Shown: positions 60,501-64,000 of the stretch, piece by piece
Position numbering within the stretch: position 1 is the stretch's first letter
Layout of the letters: each line of letters begins with the position of its first letter
Source of the DNA: Echinostoma caproni
Taxonomy: Eukaryota; Platyhelminthes; Trematoda; Plagiorchiida; Echinostomatidae
DNA length: 64,000 nucleotides
Direction: 5' to 3'
NCBI GenBank assembly: GCA_900618425.1
Contig: UZAN01039596.1
Span: 1 to 64,000 of the forward strand
Translations under genes and position numbers: made by a program
The notes under the pieces: generated by a model
The model's database searches: none
Told to the model about the DNA's origin: nothing
What the model saw: the letters and a program-made list of their open reading frames with translations, nothing else

Positions 60501-63500
60501 TCTGATAGAACAAAAATAGCTGGTGACCTGTGAATAATGAAGGTCATATTAAATTGAGATTGAATTGATGGGATAGCTTTTAATTTCCGACCTTCGGCTT
60601 CGTGCTACGTGCACAGATGGTAAATACGTGGCACAGCATGAGCACTTTGGGATTCCGATAGCCTGAAATCCATCTAGCCAAAAGCAACGAATAACCAACC
60701 CTCGCTATTCCGGGATGCATAATAGATTTTTTCTGTCAAGTCTACAAATTCGCTCTTCACAGGAGTAATCCGGTAACACTGTCTTGCACTATTAACGTGT
60801 TTCGAGTGGCCGGGACACGCTGCAGAACAACATTAGTGTGGAACTGGAACTGTTGAACAAAAGAAGACATAACTGATTGTGGGGTGCAGAATTTTCTGAG
60901 TTTCCTTCGCTAAAGCGAGGGGCGTCTGACCTGTCCATACGATTGTGAATGTGAGACACAGATTGCCAGCGACAGTGATACCCAACTGTTCGATACAGGG
61001 TACTCTAAACGAGGGGTTCTAGTTAGGCCTTCCCAGAATCAGTCGAAAGAAAAAGCAGGAAAAAAACTGTTAAGTCATGGATAACACCTTCAGTGAAGTA
61101 TTTAAAGGGCGAAAAAAATGTTGTGACTCAAAAGGAAACCGTCGGCACACTTTAGGGTGTGTGCAGATAGTAAATTCATCAAAAGTGTAGTAGAAGTAGA
61201 AAATTTGACAAAAAAATTGGATTGCTACATTAAAAAAGGGGAGTTATGAACTTGACATTTTGATCAAGTCCCGTCCATCTTATTGCATTGATTCCCACTG
61301 TTAAATAGTTAGAAGGTCATGAAGCAGCTATTTAGGTGTCTAAAATGCAGTTTGAAGAGGAGGAACGATCGAAGAGCTGAATGCCATGCAAACAAGTTCG
61401 GCTGAATTTTTCTATGAAATGAATTAGGGTGGCCCAGTGCCCAGTGTTGATATATTGATTTATTATGCAAACTGGAGGGATCAGGGGGAATTGTAGTAAG
61501 TAACGGTAAGTGACTGGAGATGGTATTATTGACGAACCTTAGAACCACGGAGAGTAGTGCGGCAGGACAAAACCAGTTCATAATAGGTGTTGAGGATTCG
61601 GCCATTGGGTCTGTAATGATTGCCAGATAACTCCAAGAGTCATTAATTCCCCAGTTAGACTGGCACTCATTAAAGTGGGAAGTCCTTGGATTGCTTTCGG
61701 AGCCCATTTCAAATTTTCAAAGCAAATAATAACACTAATGGAATCCGCAGCAAACACCGTGTAGGGGAATGGGAGGAGCGCATAGATTTCGCAGGAAAAC
61801 GTGATACCGGATCGAAATCAGCACACGAGGATGAAGGCACTCGGATATCATTCGAGGGGTGGATGAAAAGGAAGATGAAATCGAGGACGTTCGAGGGGGT
61901 AAAGGAATGTTTACAATCTATGGAAGGAAAGGTGTGTTTGTTTTGCCAAATACCAGGTTTTATTCAAACTCAAACTGATTACGCTCCAAGAGGAATCGGT
62001 AAAAACAAAGTTTGTTGTTAAGGTTTATTATACTATCTCTACATTTCAAACGATTTTACGTTTCTCATTAAACGTTCTGGAAGCCAACACAAACAATCAA
62101 AATAGGGGACAATCTAGGTTCACATAAGTCAAAAGTGAAAATAACTTTGAACCAGTCACAATGAAAAATATATTTGTAAAAAGTCATGCATAGAAGTAGC
62201 GCCCAAGTGAAAATCCAGTGGATTTGCAAGTTCTTGATGGAAATCAATTACATCACTATGATTCCGAAAGAATTAAAAGAAAGAAAATGATTTTGCTAAA
62301 ATATGCCTGCTTTCCTCTTCATAATCTGACTGGGAAAGCACCTGTGATTTGTGGTTGATGAGGTAGGTTTGGAGTATCTCTGCTTAAAGAATTGTTACTT
62401 AAAAAATTTCAAAACGGAACAATACTGTAATTTGTATTGAAAACGTTAGACTGGACATTGCAAGATTTTACAAGATCCAAATTCTTGCTCTTCAGAAATA
62501 TTCATTTCAAATCTTTCAGTTTATGCTTAAAATATATGTGGGTTAAAATGTTCAAAGGGGAAATAAAATGAGGCAGCTACCAACTTCGATGTGGATTGCG
62601 ATAAATCAAAAAGGTTTCATGTACTTAAAATGAGTGACCCACTCGATGATACCAGATAAAGATAAATGCTTACCTATTACCCATGATACAAAAAGGAAAA
62701 CCAAATATGAAATCTGGGGTAGTGAAGCACATTTTTTACGGAGATTTAAAGTTCAGTTCACAACAATCCATGTATCTGGTCTTTAGTGGGACGATAGAAA
62801 TTAATCCGTTAGGCCAGAAAGGATTGTTCTTAATACAGAGACGTTTGTGCCCGTACACACTTGTTTAAATGACTTGACGTCCGTAAAGTTTAGTAGCTTC
62901 AGTGGTTGAGCGAATAACTCACATAGTTTGTTGACCTTAAACCTCGAAATAGGAATACTTTATTATCTACTGACCCTTCTCTTTGAGAAAATGTTCTTCA
63001 ACCGTGTTTATCTCGTGAGTGAAATACAACCTTTGAAAACGTTATTTGTATACTACCGATCCAAAGAAATTACGTAAGCCGTTTTATCCAATTTATAGGG
63101 ATTGGGAAATAGAGTAAGTTAAAATGGAACAACACATCGATTAGCGTAGTTTGTACTATTTACTTGTGTATAGTAGTAAAATTCAAATGAAGATGCACAT
63201 TAAGCCAGCTTGAACCGATTTCTTACTTGTTCTGGCCGGAGGGACTAACCGAAGTGAGAGTACATCGAGAGAAAGCGAAACCAATCATCAAAACTGTGAA
63301 AGAATGCGTGTGAACAAACGTGGTTTTGAAATGCTCATCCACATAGATTCCAGTTATACATTAGCAAGCATTACCTGGAAAATCATAATTCCAGAATTAT
63401 ATTTCGCTACGCTTAATCCTCATTTTACGAAAAACTGGTTTCATCTGGAAAGTGTACTCACTGAAATAGGTTCCATGCGCAGGTCATAGTAATTAGCAGT

Positions 63501-64000
63501 TAAATGGTTTGTTCACAACAATTCCAATTAAAACCTCCAGAAAATCGTATTCATGATTTCTGTGCTTACTGATTGCTTACCAGGCCCTAACCGCGGCAGA
63601 TAAACATAGAAGAACAGGCTTCTAAAATACCGATGAAAGTTGCGGATATACCCCACTTGGAAGGCCTATATTTGCTGTGTGCAAGGGTGATTGTTTCTGT
63701 AGTGATTCACCACCCCAGTGGTGTGTTTTCTAGTCATATCTTAGGCATTTAGTGACCGCAAACGAAGAGCAGTTATTGTCGCAAATAAAATTAGTACCGG
63801 TAATAAGAAATGAATGTGACACAAGCGGACACACACACAAGTTTTCAGCCAGACCTGAACCACTGGAACTCGAATTTCGTATTTCCTTTCTTGGGTTACT
63901 CACACTTAGTGCTATGTTATGACATGATAACGTATAACGGAAAAAACGAGCCTAATTTTCACGCTCTAATTGTTCTAAAAGTGCGTTCTTCAAAGAATAT
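57561..64000. other. No gene recognised
   Basis: AT-rich DNA. The longest frames are 59772-60086 (minus, 104 codons), 61309-61707 (minus, 132 codons) and 61686-62021 (plus, 111 codons, Glu/Lys-rich with GWMKRKMKSRTFEGVK). None has a recognisable domain. No LINE or PLE motif is readable here. Confidence 0.45.

Noticed and set aside
1..64000. Bacterial-type features (operons, CRISPR, attachment sites, Shine-Dalgarno sites)
   Set aside because: Composition, decayed LINEs and PLEs and exon-like structure show eukaryotic nuclear DNA; none of these features is present.

Overview
This is AT-rich eukaryotic DNA with no operons, no intact gene I can name, and a landscape of decayed retroelements. It holds CR1-clade LINEs (resembling the SR1/Pido type known from flatworms), an L2/CR1-group LINE, and Penelope-like elements (PLEs) with a GIY-YIG endonuclease domain. 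That mixture, plus short tandem 3' tails on the LINEs, suggests an invertebrate, most likely a parasitic flatworm (trematode or monogenean). The organism is an inference; nothing here fixes the species. Single Ns and a 301-base N run show a draft assembly.

Layout. 0.06-0.72 kb (minus): LINE endonuclease fragment. 1.57-4.16 kb (plus): long CR1 remnant with endonuclease, reverse transcriptase (RT) and C-terminus. 4.4-5.3 kb: unassigned open frames, one rich in cysteine. 13.7-14.0, 28.0, 36.9 and 43.4 kb (plus): weak candidate exons of unknown genes. 18.3-21.05 kb (plus): two copies of one L2/CR1-group LINE, head to tail. 27.18-27.54 kb: 5'-truncated copy of the CR1 family seen again at 54.4-56.1 kb. 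28.9-30.0 kb: unassigned long open frames on both strands with a 15-bp inverted repeat. 30.4-32.6 kb (plus): second long CR1 remnant. 35.4-35.6 kb: SINE-like sequence. 38.0-39.8 kb: a 246-bp inverted repeat, about 99% identical between arms. 41.7-41.9 kb: CR1 C-terminal scrap. 45.3-46.6 kb (minus): PLE with RT and GIY-YIG domains. 49.0-49.25 kb (minus): broken fragment resembling the C-terminal domain of the iron-sulfur co-chaperone HscB/HSC20. 49.6-50.1 kb (minus): second PLE fragment. 54.4-56.1 kb (plus): best-preserved CR1 copy, with a dead motif A, an assembly gap and a triplicated segment. 57.15-57.4 kb (plus): candidate terminal exon followed by polyadenylation signals. The rest looks like intron or intergenic DNA.

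Nothing works together as a pathway. The window reads as a gene-poor region that has collected several generations of non-LTR and Penelope-type insertions. The most informative loci are the inverted repeat, the PLE, the HscB-like pseudogene and the candidate terminal exon. I found no convincing new biological system.
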